Numbered from the stretch's first letter, positions 39,872-49,373 are shown. The stretch is 64,000 nt of DNA from Photobacterium kishitanii (GCF_003026355.1 NZ_PYON01000009.1:110836-174835), one strand, 5' to 3'. Notes: generated by a model from the sequence alone, not told the origin. Made by a program: numbers and translations.

Positions 39872-41809
39872 GTGACACGTCTATTTAGTTATTCTCGCGT
39901 TTTTTCACTTGCTTTGTTGACTGTCGGATTAACCAGCACTGTAAGCGTTCAGGCTGCGTCTTTAGAGCAGCAACGAACATGGTATGAACAAGCTCAAAAT
40001 GCTTTTTCTGCTAACGATATGGCCGCATTTCATCAAGCTAAAATTAAGTTAGGGGGCTATTCATTATACCCTTATTTAGAGTACCGAGAGTTTAATGCGC
40101 AGTTGGAGACCAAAAATCCAAGCCAGGTGAAGGTATTTATTGATAAATATAAAATGTTACCTTTTAGCCAAACAATTAAAACACGCTATTTAAACCAGCT
40201 GGTCAAGACTGAGCGTTGGCGTGATTTTTTGACGATGCAACCAGCAGTACCTCGAAATACCGATCTACAGTGTGCATTTTATTATGCGAAAGACAAAACA
40301 GGTAACACTAAATTAGCCTGGCAAGGCGCTGAAAAATTATGGCAAACAGGCAGTTCATTACCAACGGCTTGTGATAACTTATTAAATAGCTGGAATGCTG
40401 CAGGTAAACGTACTAATACTATGGTGTTAGATCGCATGGTATTGGCTTATTCAAAAGGAAATAAAAGTTTATTAAGCTATCTTGATAAGTTGCTAACGGG
40501 TGATGCTAAAGCGACAGGAGAAACTATATTAGCGTTATATGAACAGCCTCAAAATGTGGGTGAGTTTGCTAAAAAAAGTAAAGTAACCTCTTTTAATCAA
40601 GCACTGACTAAGAATGCTTTTTTATTACTTGCGCGTACAGATACTAAACAAGCAGTTGCTGAATATGATCAGGTCATGCGTGGGCAGCACTTTGATGCTA
40701 AAACGAAGCAAACATTGGCTGATGCAGTCGCTTCTCGATTAATGTCGACAACAGATACGGCATTAATGCAGTGGCGTGATAGTAAATTAGCTCATAGTCA
40801 TAACACCAGCATTTTAGAGCGCCGAGTGCGTAATGCTATTCGTGACGCTAATTGGAAACAAACTCAGCTGTGGATTAATCGCTTACCAAAAGCAGCGCAA
40901 GAGACGCCACGGTGGACATTTTGGAAAGCAAAATTATTAGCGCAGAATGGTAATAAAAAACAAGCTGATAAAATCTATACCTCATTATTAGGTGAGCGTG
41001 ATTTTTACAGTGCTGCTGCGGCAACGATATTACATAAACCCATTGTATACCCACTAACAAAGGCACCTACATCGACAACACTATTAAAGCCGTATAAAAA
41101 GAGTTTAGCCCGTGTTGGCGAGTTGATTAAAATTGATAAAATAGCGGCAGCTAATCGTGAGTGGGGGTTTTTGTTATCAAAAATAACCAATGTACAAACG
41201 AAGCGTCAGCTTGCGGTATATGCTGAAAAGCACCAATGGCATTATCTTGCTGTACAAGCAACTATTTCAGGTAAGTTATGGGATCACATGACATTACGAT
41301 TCCCATTGGCGCACAAATGGTTATTTGATTTCTTTAGCGAGAAACGCAATATTCCGACATCAACCATGATGGCATTGGCGCGTCAAGAAAGTGCCTTGAA
41401 CATCCATGCAAGATCACATGTTGGTGCAAGTGGGTTAATGCAGTTAATGCCAGCAACGGCTGCTGAAACGGCTAAAAAACTTGATTATAAATACTTAGGA
41501 AAGCAAAGTTTATTTGATCCAAGTGTTAATATTCGTTTGGGCAGTGCTTATTTGGAAATGATGTTAGCGCGTCATGATAATAATCGTATTTATGCGTTTG
41601 CATCTTACAATGCGGGGCCTGGTCGCGTGGCACAGTGGAAAAAAATAACAGCGGGTAAATTAGATGTTTATTCATTCATTGAACAAATACCATTTAATGA
41701 AACCCGTGGTTATGTTCAAAATGTATTGATGTTTGATATTTATTACAATGAACTGATGGGTCACAAAGGGGTGTTATTTAGCCCGCAAGAACTAAAAGAC
41801 CGTTATTAA
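39872..41809 (+). CDS. slt: Soluble lytic murein transglycosylase
   Basis: Periplasmic enzyme that cleaves glycan strands to 1,6-anhydro-muropeptides. It has a signal peptide, a long alpha-helical superhelix (about 30-480), and a C-terminal lysozyme-like domain with catalytic Glu506 in ALARQESALN, then GLMQLMPATA and YAFASYNAGPGRV. I choose GTG 39872 (645 aa), seven bases after TGGAG; the ATG at 39860 has no ribosome site. E. coli slt is followed by trpR; here one extra gene lies between. Confidence 0.94.
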   Translation: MTRLFSYSRVFSLALLTVGLTSTVSVQAASLEQQRTWYEQAQNAFSANDMAAFHQAKIKLGGYSLYPYLEYREFNAQLETKNPSQVKVFIDKYKMLPFSQTIKTRYLNQLVKTERWRDFLTMQPAVPRNTDLQCAFYYAKDKTGNTKLAWQGAEKLWQTGSSLPTACDNLLNSWNAAGKRTNTMVLDRMVLAYSKGNKSLLSYLDKLLTGDAKATGETILALYEQPQNVGEFAKKSKVTSFNQALTKNAFLLLARTDTKQAVAEYDQVMRGQHFDAKTKQTLADAVASRLMSTTDTALMQWRDSKLAHSHNTSILERRVRNAIRDANWKQTQLWINRLPKAAQETPRWTFWKAKLLAQNGNKKQADKIYTSLLGERDFYSAAAATILHKPIVYPLTKAPTSTTLLKPYKKSLARVGELIKIDKIAAANREWGFLLSKITNVQTKRQLAVYAEKHQWHYLAVQATISGKLWDHMTLRFPLAHKWLFDFFSEKRNIPTSTMMALARQESALNIHARSHVGASGLMQLMPATAAETAKKLDYKYLGKQSLFDPSVNIRLGSAYLEMMLARHDNNRIYAFASYNAGPGRVAQWKKITAGKLDVYSFIEQIPFNETRGYVQNVLMFDIYYNELMGHKGVLFSPQELKDRY

Positions 41810-41878
41810 CCATTTAAATAATAATTAGATATTATATATATAATAAACTTATTAAATATATAAATTAATAAGAAAATA

Positions 41879-41916
41879 AGCCGCTACTGTTATGCAGAGA
41901 TGTGACAGTAGTGGCT
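41879..41916 (-). terminator. Hairpin at the end of the ATP-grasp gene
   Basis: AGCCGCTACTGT and ACAGTAGTGGCT pair over 12 positions (one wobble). On the minus strand it is followed by a T-rich tract (CTTATTTTCTT), so it may end the ATP-grasp gene's transcript. Confidence 0.55.
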
Positions 41917-41963
41917 ATATAAATAAGAGAAAAATAATTTAATTTGATATATAAAATGTATGA

Positions 41964-42851
41964 TTATTTTTTCTGAGAATAGGTTGGATAATCTAATATC
42001 CAGCGTTCACCAAATTTATGGTTCCATTCATCAGGAAACATAGAGAAGCCAGCCGCAGGGTACATGGTTAGTTCGCTGAATGTGACTTGATTATTGTGGA
42101 AATAAAGGTCGACACGAACCATGTCATAATATTTACCAATGCGTTCTGCTATTTCAATCATTTGATCAATGAACGCTGGTTTTTCAGGTACTGGCACTAA
42201 GCGTGGTTTTTTGTTTAGGATAAAACCAAGTTCATTCCAATCTCGATCAAACATATTTCGATAATGCTGTTCAAAACGACCTTGATCTAATTGGATAAAT
42301 TCTACTTTTCCATCAATTACATGCAGTTTATAATCGTCAGGAACCGTGCCATTAAAGTCTAGAAACTCTTCAACAAAAACACGTGGTGGAATATTTTTAT
42401 ATCCCCATTCGCCTAGAGACCCTGATTGATCTTTTTTAAACCAACGCGATGCGAAATTTTTCATTTCATGTCCGGATAAGTGGTTGTTATCACGAACAAA
42501 TTCGATGGTTTGACTTGTATGGTTTGCCTTCAATACATAATTACTTGGCATTTCTGAAAATGGGAATGTATCGAAATCAGCAACGTACTTAGCAACCCAT
42601 AACGTTTCTGGAATGTACAGTTCTGGGGCAATTTCTTTAACGAACTTTTTAGCTGCTAATTTATCTGCACCAATAGTTAGATATTCACTGCGATCATGAA
42701 TTTTTTTTAGTTGTACTTTTTCATTAAATGTTTGTGGATTAGCATAATTAATGAATTTTTTAAATTTTCTAAAAAATAGCAGTTGTAATCTTAATTTTAT
42801 CGGTAGTTTGGATACTATTCCTGAAAATAATCGATATTGTAAACTTTCCAT
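41964..42851 (-). CDS. TupA-like ATP-grasp protein
   Basis: A 295-aa protein of the TupA-like ATP-grasp family, usually found in capsule, O-antigen or teichuronic acid gene sets, where it is thought to join amino or acidic groups to polysaccharides. I see the family pattern NPQTFNEKVQLKKIHDR, the lysine strand NYVLKANHTSQT, FVEEFLDFNGTVPDDYKLHV and the metal-binding DMVRVDLYFHNNQVTFSELT. It stands alone between slt and trpR with very AT-rich flanks and no sugar genes nearby, suggesting acquisition. Substrate unknown. Confidence 0.75.
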   Translation of the reverse strand: MESLQYRLFSGIVSKLPIKLRLQLLFFRKFKKFINYANPQTFNEKVQLKKIHDRSEYLTIGADKLAAKKFVKEIAPELYIPETLWVAKYVADFDTFPFSEMPSNYVLKANHTSQTIEFVRDNNHLSGHEMKNFASRWFKKDQSGSLGEWGYKNIPPRVFVEEFLDFNGTVPDDYKLHVIDGKVEFIQLDQGRFEQHYRNMFDRDWNELGFILNKKPRLVPVPEKPAFIDQMIEIAERIGKYYDMVRVDLYFHNNQVTFSELTMYPAAGFSMFPDEWNHKFGERWILDYPTYSQKK

Positions 42852-43357
42852 TCTAGGTTCTCTGCCTGTTATTTATCTAACTTGTAAATATTATTTGTAT
42901 GTTTTATAATTAACACTAATATATTTGTTCGTACTTTTTATATATCAATTAATTAAACAGTATCACTTATGAATATTTAAGTATAACTAACTTAATGATT
43001 TTGATCTGTTATCTCTGTGTCAGGTTTGCATTTGTAGTTAATATGTCAAACAGGTAAATCATAAATATTTTGTATTACATATTGTTTGTTTTATAAAACA
43101 TTTACTGCTTTTGCTATATATTATGTGTATTTGCTTTTTTTGACACTAAAAAAATAAATATTTTTATAGGCGGTTTGTTTTATCAAAAAAACAATCATCC
43201 TGTATATGGCTATTTTATTTTTTCTGATTTCATCAGCATTCTTAATTCTGTAAATAATAATGATGATTTTTGGCATAGAATAGGGGAATGATAGTGATGA
43301 TTTACTCATCTCTTTATGCGCTATAAATAGCACCGTTACTTGGTCTGATGTAGGAAT
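42852..43357. other. AT-rich intergenic region before trpR
   Basis: No gene that I can support. The region is very AT-rich, with a short palindrome TGTTTTATAAAACA at 43087-43100. The open frame at 43121-43372 (minus) has no ribosome site or recognisable sequence. Confidence 0.5.
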
Positions 43358-43384
43358 CGCGGTACACTGCACCGCGTATATAAT
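43358..43384 (+). promoter_or_regulatory. trpR promoter region with inverted repeat
   Basis: CGCGGT (43358-43363) and ACCGCG (43371-43376) form an inverted repeat directly before a perfect TATAAT (43379-43384), 20 bases from the trpR ATG. It is placed to act as an autoregulatory operator, although it does not match the E. coli trp operator well. Confidence 0.4.
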
Positions 43385-43404
43385 GCCTTACGGGATAAAC
43401 GAAA

Positions 43405-43722
43405 ATGGCTGTAGACTCACCAAAGTATACTGATTGGCAACAGATTCTAGATTTACTCCAGCAAGCTTCTGCGGAACAACGTGATCAATTACTGTTTAAA
43501 GTATTATTAACTCACGATGAAAGAGAAGCATTAATCGCACGAGTGAACATAGTACATGAGCTACTAAATGGTGAACGTAGCCAACGTAAAATCAGTGAGT
43601 TACTTGGTGTCGGTGTTGCTACTATTACGCGTGGTTCAAATGAACTAAAACATCAAGATGATGCAACAAAAGCATGGTTAGCTGATTTTCTTGCAAAAAA
43701 TGTCCCTTCTGCATCAGAATAA
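43405..43722 (+). CDS. trpR: Trp operon repressor
   Basis: Tryptophan-dependent repressor. The 105-aa all-helical protein carries the helix-turn-helix core LTHDEREALIARVNIVHELL, SQRKISELLGVGVATITRGSNELK, clearly TrpR. It is convergent with yjjX as in E. coli. Its usual targets (trp, aro genes, trpR itself) are outside the window except its own promoter. Confidence 0.95.
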   Translation: MAVDSPKYTDWQQILDLLQQASAEQRDQLLFKVLLTHDEREALIARVNIVHELLNGERSQRKISELLGVGVATITRGSNELKHQDDATKAWLADFLAKNVPSASE

Positions 43723-43779
43723 TTATTATGAGCTTCATTAACATCTTGCGCGTTAGTTATTACTACTAAATTGTATTTA

Positions 43780-44295
43780 TTAATATAATTCAGGGTGTAA
43801 AAAAGGGATTAACGCGAGAATTAAAGCTTGTTGATAAACACTGCTACGGCTCAACAAATGGTGGGTTAGCATCGCAATAGCCCCCCCTTTTTGTTTAATG
43901 TTTTGTTGAGCAAACATCTCATCCATCACATCTCCTAGCTCCATTCCTTGAGCTATTTTCGCTAATGCTAGTGGCGGTAATGGTAATGATGCTGAGCGAG
44001 CTGTCGATTTTTTGCCTTGATGTTCAATTACCATCCATGCAAATGTAAAATTGTCGTCGAGTCCAGCCTCTAAGCCAACGATGTAATCTGCATCAGGATA
44101 ACGTTCATGGCAATGAGCGACTCGATTGTTAGCACCTAATAATGTTTCTTCACTGGTTAATGGTTGATCACGTACGCCACTGATAGCATTAACGCCTGTT
44201 GTAGTGAATGATTGTTGTGGAAAAGCAGCCTTAAATGCATCGGTTACTGCGGTGATTTTAGCTGGGTTAGTTGACGCGACAATAATGGTTAGCAT
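43780..44295 (-). CDS. yjjX: Inosine/xanthosine triphosphatase (YjjX)
   Basis: Hydrolyses non-canonical ITP and XTP. The 171-aa protein starts MLTIIVASTNPAKITAV, with ISGVRDQPLTSEETLLGANNRV and the acidic GLEAGLDD motif of the family. The trpR-yjjX pair is the E. coli order. The C-terminal half is normal, so it looks intact. Confidence 0.92.
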   Translation of the reverse strand: MLTIIVASTNPAKITAVTDAFKAAFPQQSFTTTGVNAISGVRDQPLTSEETLLGANNRVAHCHERYPDADYIVGLEAGLDDNFTFAWMVIEHQGKKSTARSASLPLPPLALAKIAQGMELGDVMDEMFAQQNIKQKGGAIAMLTHHLLSRSSVYQQALILALIPFLHPELY

Positions 44296-44371
44296 AATTA
44301 ACTATTCATAAAATAAAAATATTCATAAGTGTATTGAAAATAGCGTATTTATAGTGTGATTTGTAGTTAAT

Positions 44372-44407
44372 AAAAAAGCCCATCTAATAATAAGATGAGC
44401 TTTTCTT
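44372..44407 (-). terminator. Terminator of the XRE/S24-like regulator
   Basis: An A run, CATCT/AGATG core stem extended by AAAAGC/GCTTTT with one unpaired C. On the minus strand it ends in a U run. Confidence 0.7.
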
Positions 44408-44434
44408 TATCCCTAATTGAGCAGTCCGTAGTGA

Positions 44435-45073
44435 TTAACGGTCGTAAGCCCAGTCTGATTGGATAATGTAACCGTGAATTTGGAACTCACCGTTATTTAC
44501 AAATAAATTAGGGAAATCTGGCTGTGAGGTTGAAAATACAACGCCATCAGCTAATTGTGTCATATGGTAGAAATCAGGCTCACTGCCACGCACAGAAGCA
44601 AATACAGGTTGCTTTGGACGGTAAACGGCCTCTTTAGTTGCTAAAGCGTAACTACCTACTGGTGCACAATGGGCGATATTTTCATTATCAATGAATAAAC
44701 CTAGGCATGCATCACGCTCTAGGTGTTGGGGAATAGCACGCTTGCTGATTACCTCAACAGAATCACCTAAATTGTAAGCCGAAAAATCTTTACGGTGGAT
44801 CACTGGAATATATGTGCAGGTTGCTGAGCTATCATGTTCAGTGCTGATTGTCGTTGTTGCTTGGGTGCCTGTATCAATTTGACCCGTTAGGATATAACCA
44901 ATTGATGTATTTAGGGTCTCAGCAATCTTTTCTAGTTCACGTACTTCGATACCGTATTTACCTGATAGTTTACGGCTCATTGTACCTTGTTGAAGGCTTA
45001 ATGCTTCACCAAGTTGCTTCTGACTAATACCTTGAACTTTAGCCAAACGCTTAATTCTTTCTAAATATTCCAT
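44435..45073 (-). CDS. Phage-repressor-like transcription regulator (XRE HTH, S24-like fold)
   Basis: A 212-aa protein with an N-terminal XRE helix-turn-helix (ISQKQLGEALSLQQGTMSRKLSG, about 16-38) and a C-terminal half like the LexA/CI S24 fold. I do not see the Ser-Lys pair of self-cleaving repressors, so autoproteolysis is doubtful. I start at the ATG at 45073, eight bases after AGGAAG; a TTG at 45094 overlaps that site. No phage genes are nearby. Repeated palindromic motifs upstream may be its own operators. The ligand or signal is unknown. Confidence 0.8.
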   Translation of the reverse strand: MEYLERIKRLAKVQGISQKQLGEALSLQQGTMSRKLSGKYGIEVRELEKIAETLNTSIGYILTGQIDTGTQATTTISTEHDSSATCTYIPVIHRKDFSAYNLGDSVEVISKRAIPQHLERDACLGLFIDNENIAHCAPVGSYALATKEAVYRPKQPVFASVRGSEPDFYHMTQLADGVVFSTSQPDFPNLFVNNGEFQIHGYIIQSDWAYDR

Positions 45074-45143
45074 GTAACTAGCTTCCTGCTTCAAATAGGG
45101 GGTGTGAATGAGATAGACATTCTCAATAGTTATAAAACATATT

Positions 45144-45184
45144 ACTCAAAAGTGTAGAAAAGGAATCATTGTTACTTTAAAAGT
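45144..45184. promoter_or_regulatory. Operator-like motif pair upstream of the regulator
   Basis: ACTCAAAAGTGT at 45144-45155 and ACTTTAAAAGT at 45174-45184. Both occur again, in the reverse order, at 45369-45393. The 12-mer and 11-mer are exact copies. This pair lies 70-110 bases upstream of the regulator start. Confidence 0.45.
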
Positions 45185-45343
45185 GGGATTGATTTGGTTA
45201 AAGAAATATACCCCAGAGGAAAGATGGGTAAAAAAGGGAACAAAATACGCAGAAAGAAATAAGTTTTGACCATAAAGGTAACGTTTGCGGAAGCAATCTT
45301 AATGATTACGTCAATTGAGATATTAGGCAAATAAAATAATTAA

Positions 45344-45393
45344 AAGTTATAACTTAATGATTTTTAATACTTTAAAAGTAAACTCAAAAGTGT
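45344..45393. promoter_or_regulatory. Second operator-like cluster
   Basis: A palindrome AAGTTATAACTT (45344-45355), then ACTTTAAAAGT (45369-45379) and ACTCAAAAGTGT (45382-45393). It lies in the 0.65 kb AT-rich gap between the regulator and ahpF; I see no gene in the rest of that gap (45394-45697). Confidence 0.4.
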
Positions 45394-45697
45394 TAAGTAA
45401 TGTGGTGTTATTTGTTTTTTATTTTTGTAAATTTTGGTTTTATTTGTAAAACAACAACTGCTAGTAACCGTAAAATCAATAATAAAATTAAATAGTTTTC
45501 ATGGGTATTAATATTAGTCTTGATGATTTTAAGAATAATCATTATTTGATTGTTGTCTTTATAACGTTTAAATGCTTTTTTGGTATTTAAATTTGCTATC
45601 AGGCTTGATATTGAGCTTATATTGAAACTAGGTGGGGAAGGGAAGGAATCGAATGCTCTATCTTACATCCAGTATAATTTTTTATGCTGTTATACGT

Positions 45698-45732
45698 AAA
45701 AAGGCCTACTCTCAATGAGAGTAGGCCTTTGC
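45698..45732 (-). terminator. ahpF terminator
   Basis: AAAGGCCTACTCTC and GAGAGTAGGCCTTT form a perfect 14-bp stem on an AAT loop; the A run at the left is the U tract on the minus strand. Confidence 0.9.
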
Positions 45733-45745
45733 TATTTTATTGGTA

Positions 45746-47326
45746 TTACTTATTAACTGGGGCTGGAGTACGAATTAAGTAATCAAAAGCCCCTAAACTT
45801 GCTTTAGCACCTTCACCCATTGCAATAATGATTTGCTTATAAGGTACAGTTGTTACGTCACCAGCAGCAAAGATACCGTTAGCACTGGTATTGCCATGAG
45901 CACCAATTTCAATCTCACCACGTGGTGTTAATGCTACTGTTGACTCTTTTAGCCACTCAGTGTTAGGTACCAAGCCAATTTGAACAAAGATACCCGCTAA
46001 TTCAATGTGCTTGATTTCATCAGTGTTACGATCTTTGTAGCTAATACCTGTAACACGAGTGCCATCACCGACAACTTCAGTGGTTTGTGCCATTTTTATG
46101 ATATCGATGTTCGGTAAGCTTTCAGCCTTATTAATCAATACTTGGTCAGCACGTAATGTGTCAGCAAATTCAAGTACAGTAACGTGTTCAACAATACCTG
46201 CTAGATCAATTGCCGCTTCAATACCAGAGTTACCACCACCGATAACAGCAGTACGTTTGCCTTTGAATAATGGACCATCACAGTGAGGACAGTAAGCGAC
46301 ACCTTTATTACGGTACTCTTGCTCACCAGGGACGTTCATTTCACGCCAGCGTGCACCTGTACTGATGATCACACTGCGTGATTTTAAGATTGCACCACTT
46401 TCTAGATAAATATGAGCATAACCGTCGTCAGTATCAGCGGCTTCAACGATGTTATTTACACGTTGCTCGCTCATGATATCAACGTTGTATTGTTTTACAT
46501 GCTCTTCAAGGCTTGCCGCTAAACGAGGGCCTGTTGTTTCTTGAACAGAAATGAAGTTCTCGATAGACATAGTATCCATTACTTGGCCACCAAAACGTTC
46601 AGCAACAACACCGGTACGAATACCTTTACGTGCCGAGTAGATAGCAGCTGATGCGCCAGCTGGGCCACCACCAACAACTAATACATCAAATGGGGCTTTA
46701 TCGTTTAGGCTTGCCGCTACTTTTTTAGCAGCACCTGTATCTAACTTGTTTAGAATTTCAGTTAAAGACATACGACCTTGGCCAAATACTTCGCCGTTTA
46801 CATAAACAGTCGGTACCGCCATGATATTACGTTCAGTTACTTCAGCTTGGAAAGCTGCGCCATCAATCATGCTTGCTTTAATGCGAGGGTTGATTGCTGC
46901 CATCATATTGAAAGCCTGCACAACATCAGGACAGTTCTGGCAAGATAACGAAATAAATGTTTCAACAACGATGTCTTGATCAAGCGCGGCGATTTGGTCA
47001 ATAACCGCTTGCTCTAGTTTCATTGGGTGACCGCCGCTATGCAGTAGTGCTAATACCAATGAAGTGAATTCGTGTCCCATTGGCAGACCAGCAAAGCTCA
47101 TTGAGGTCTGTTTGGTTGGGTTAACCACTTGCATTACTGGTTTACGTACGCTGGCATTGTTATCTTCAATAACACTAACTTTATTATTTAGTTCTGCAAT
47201 TTCATAAGCAAGCTCATGCAGTTTTTGTGCAGTGTCACTATCATCTAAACTTAATACAAGTTGTACGTCGGTTTTTAAATTTTCTAAATATGCTTTTAAT
47301 TGCTGCTTCATGTTTTGTTCTAACAT
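45746..47326 (-). CDS. ahpF: Alkyl hydroperoxide reductase subunit F
   Basis: NADH-dependent flavoprotein that reduces AhpC. The 526-aa protein has a tandem thioredoxin-like N-domain with SCQNC (Cys129, Cys132), an FAD motif [19 protein letters not shown], and the disulfide centre CPHCDG (Cys346, Cys349), then [15 protein letters not shown]. It follows ahpC by 253 bases, with a strong hairpin between, so it is probably made at lower level than AhpC. Confidence 0.97.
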   Translation of the reverse strand: MLEQNMKQQLKAYLENLKTDVQLVLSLDDSDTAQKLHELAYEIAELNNKVSVIEDNNASVRKPVMQVVNPTKQTSMSFAGLPMGHEFTSLVLALLHSGGHPMKLEQAVIDQIAALDQDIVVETFISLSCQNCPDVVQAFNMMAAINPRIKASMIDGAAFQAEVTERNIMAVPTVYVNGEVFGQGRMSLTEILNKLDTGAAKKVAASLNDKAPFDVLVVGGGPAGASAAIYSARKGIRTGVVAERFGGQVMDTMSIENFISVQETTGPRLAASLEEHVKQYNVDIMSEQRVNNIVEAADTDDGYAHIYLESGAILKSRSVIISTGARWREMNVPGEQEYRNKGVAYCPHCDGPLFKGKRTAVIGGGNSGIEAAIDLAGIVEHVTVLEFADTLRADQVLINKAESLPNIDIIKMAQTTEVVGDGTRVTGISYKDRNTDEIKHIELAGIFVQIGLVPNTEWLKESTVALTPRGEIEIGAHGNTSANGIFAAGDVTTVPYKQIIIAMGEGAKASLGAFDYLIRTPAPVNK

Positions 47327-47444
47327 AATCTTGCCTTTTTAATTTATTTACGGCTTAACAGTAGATGATGAAAACTGATCTACTGTAATACGACATATTG
47401 CCTATATAAAAAGGCTTAAATATGTTTGGAAGGTCTTATAATTG

Positions 47445-47483
47445 ATAAGGCACCAAACATGAGGTTTATGTTTGATGCCTTAT
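47445..47483 (-). promoter_or_regulatory. Hairpin between ahpC and ahpF
   Basis: ATAAGGCA-C-CAAACAT pairs with ATGTTTG-A-TGCCTTAT around a GAGGTTT loop: 15 pairs and one mismatch, with no U run on the minus strand. It looks like an mRNA-stabilising or partial-stop element after ahpC rather than a full terminator. Confidence 0.6.
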
Positions 47484-47579
47484 TACCTTTAAATAAGCGA
47501 ATTATTTAAAAGCAGGATGAACAATATTGAGTTTTGAATAGCGATCAAAATGTCATATTGTCATCAAAGGTGAATAAGA

Positions 47580-48137
47580 TTAGATCTTACCAACTAGGTC
47601 TAGAGAAGGAGTTAGTGTAGCTTCACCTTCTTTCCATTTAGCTGGGCAAACTTCACCTGGGTGAGCAGCAACGTATTGTGCAGCTTTTACTTTACGCATT
47701 AGATCTTCAGCTTCACGACCGATACCTTCAGCAGTGATTTCCATTGCTTGGATAACACCTTGTGGGTCGATTAGGAAAGTAGCGCGGTCTGCAAGACCTT
47801 GACCTTCACGCATAACATTGAAGTTATTTGTGATGTTACCAGTTTGGTCGCCTACCATGAAGTAGTTGATTTTACCGATAGTATCAGAGCTGTCGTGCCA
47901 TGCTTTGTGAGTAAAGTGAGTATCAGTTGATACTGAGAACACTTCAACGCCACGCTCTTGAAGCTCTGCGTAATGGTCAGCAAGGTCGCCAAGCTCTGTA
48001 GGACATACGAAAGTAAAGTCAGCTGGGTAGAAGAAGAATACAGCCCACTTACCTAGAACATCTTTTTCAGTGATTTCTACGAAGTTGCCTTCTTTGAATG
48101 CTGTAGCGCTAAATGGTTTAATTTCAGTGTTGATCAT
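47580..48137 (-). CDS. ahpC: Alkyl hydroperoxide reductase subunit C (peroxiredoxin)
   Basis: Typical 2-Cys peroxiredoxin, the main scavenger of low H2O2 and organic peroxides. The 185-aa protein has the peroxidatic Cys45 in DFTFVCPTE and the resolving Cys164 in GEVCPAKW. It is read before ahpF. An OxyR-type operator lies about 100-130 bases upstream of its start. Confidence 0.98.
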   Translation of the reverse strand: MINTEIKPFSATAFKEGNFVEITEKDVLGKWAVFFFYPADFTFVCPTELGDLADHYAELQERGVEVFSVSTDTHFTHKAWHDSSDTIGKINYFMVGDQTGNITNNFNVMREGQGLADRATFLIDPQGVIQAMEITAEGIGREAEDLMRKVKAAQYVAAHPGEVCPAKWKEGEATLTPSLDLVGKI

Positions 48138-48233
48138 AATATGGAATCCTTTTAAATATAATTTTAATTTTTTATGCTGTAGTGCAAATCAAATCTCTGA
48201 AGCTATTATTGTCGAACCGGGGATATTAAGGAA

Positions 48234-48270
48234 ATCGTTACAGCCGATACATTCAATAGCTAAAACCTAT
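48234..48270 (-). promoter_or_regulatory. OxyR-type operator of ahpC
   Basis: ATAG-CTAAAAC-CTAT (48256-48270) matches the OxyR motif ATAGntnnnanCTAT at every fixed base. Seven bases away, ATCG-TTACAGC-CGAT (48234-48248) is a weaker second copy (7 of 10 fixed bases). The seven-base gap is the OxyR tetramer spacing. Confidence 0.7.
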
Positions 48271-48365
48271 TGTTGGTGTATGGGGCGGTTGGTTGATGAT
48301 TTATCACCAGTGAGACTGGAGAAACTATTTAGATTGACTACACCTCGGGCCTAACCTGATTAAAG

Positions 48366-48405
48366 AAAAAGTCCTATTTTATGTAAAAATAAAATAGGAC
48401 TTTTT
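48366..48405 (-). terminator. Terminator of the Usp gene
   Basis: A perfect 16-bp stem AAAAAGTCCTATTTTA/TAAAATAGGACTTTTT on an eight-base loop, symmetric, at the 3' end of the HPP-Usp pair. Confidence 0.88.
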
Positions 48406-48427
48406 AAATATTCTAACCTTCTTACAA

Positions 48428-48844
48428 TCAAGAGAAGCTCAAAAAATCATGGCGAGTTGCTAACTTTATTAGAAAACCATTTTTTGATAAAAAACTAAAA
48501 TAATGGTGAGAATTTGCCATGACAACTAAATCAACGGATAAATGTGTCGCCAATCGCTCGATAGCCATACCCACCGGTCCGCTGACAATATAAACATGAT
48601 CTTTATTTAAACTGGTGCCAGTAATTAAATCCTTTATTTTATTTTCTAGCTCGTCCTTTTCAGTATTAACAAGATCATCCCCTAGTTGGTGTCCAAAATA
48701 GGCGTCATCAGAAAATAGTTGATCATCAATATTTGTGGCATAACCAACAAACAGTTCTGCGTTGAGTTGCTCAGCTAAAGCAATCGCTTTGAGAAGATAA
48801 GGTTTAGAATCGATATCTAGCGCATACAATACTTTTTTATACAT
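48428..48844 (-). CDS. Universal stress protein family
   Basis: A 138-aa UspA-like protein: KKVLYALDI at the start, and a C-terminal block SVDLVVMANSHH. The usual nucleotide loop G-2x-G-9x-G is not clear. The ATG at 48844 overlaps the stop of the HPP gene by eight bases, so the two are translated together. An upstream in-frame start would lie inside that gene. Role unknown; the partner membrane protein suggests it modulates transport. Confidence 0.8.
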   Translation of the reverse strand: MYKKVLYALDIDSKPYLLKAIALAEQLNAELFVGYATNIDDQLFSDDAYFGHQLGDDLVNTEKDELENKIKDLITGTSLNKDHVYIVSGPVGMAIERLATHLSVDLVVMANSHHYFSFLSKNGFLIKLATRHDFLSFS

Positions 48845-49373
48845 CTTTGCCTTCTTTAGGTTTGTTAACCCATGCATATTCTAAGCGAGAGACTAAAGCA
48901 TGGTACAAAAGTGCAATCAGAACAATTATGCAGCTACCTGCAAAAATTGGATAAAACGCGAAGAGAATACTGGTATGAGCACCTAACATGATCAATAACG
49001 GATTCCCCCCAGCAGGTGGGTGCGTAACATTGAGCATTATCATCAGAAAAATACCAACGCCAACCGCCAAGCCTAGAGACCAAAATGTTACAGGCAAAAG
49101 GTTAGCAAATATAATGCCTGTGATTGCAGTCGTTAGGTGACCGAATACTACATTTTTAGGGTGGGCTAAAGGACTTTGTGGTAACCCAAAGACCAACACC
49201 ATTGTGGCACCAAAAGGAGCGACTAATAAATAGTCACCTTTGGCTACACCATCGAAAAAGGCAAGGGTACCAATACATAATGCGGAGCCTGCAGCGGCAA
49301 CTAACGCAATCATCCATAGTTTATGAGCTGGGTGGGTGATCTTATAATGGATCCCTTTTGGAATATCAGCCAT
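48837..49373 (-). CDS. HPP-family integral membrane protein
   Basis: A 178-aa protein with four or five hydrophobic segments and the family motif THPPAGGNPLL near residue 120. HPP proteins in cyanobacteria and plants are linked to nitrite transport; the substrate in Vibrionaceae is not known to me. It overlaps the Usp gene downstream. It starts MADIPKGIHYKITHPAHK. Its 5' region, shared with a divergent small gene, is 370 bases long. Confidence 0.82.
   Translation of the reverse strand: MADIPKGIHYKITHPAHKLWMIALVAAAGSALCIGTLAFFDGVAKGDYLLVAPFGATMVLVFGLPQSPLAHPKNVVFGHLTTAITGIIFANLLPVTFWSLGLAVGVGIFLMIMLNVTHPPAGGNPLLIMLGAHTSILFAFYPIFAGSCIIVLIALLYHALVSRLEYAWVNKPKEGKDV

Noticed and set aside
43121..43372. 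83-aa minus-strand open frame upstream of trpR
   Set aside because: Very AT-rich, lysine/isoleucine-rich text with no ribosome site; it overlaps the trpR promoter.
48070..48354. 94-aa plus-strand frame over the ahpC 5' end
   Set aside because: It overlaps the ahpC start and the OxyR operator; no family resemblance.
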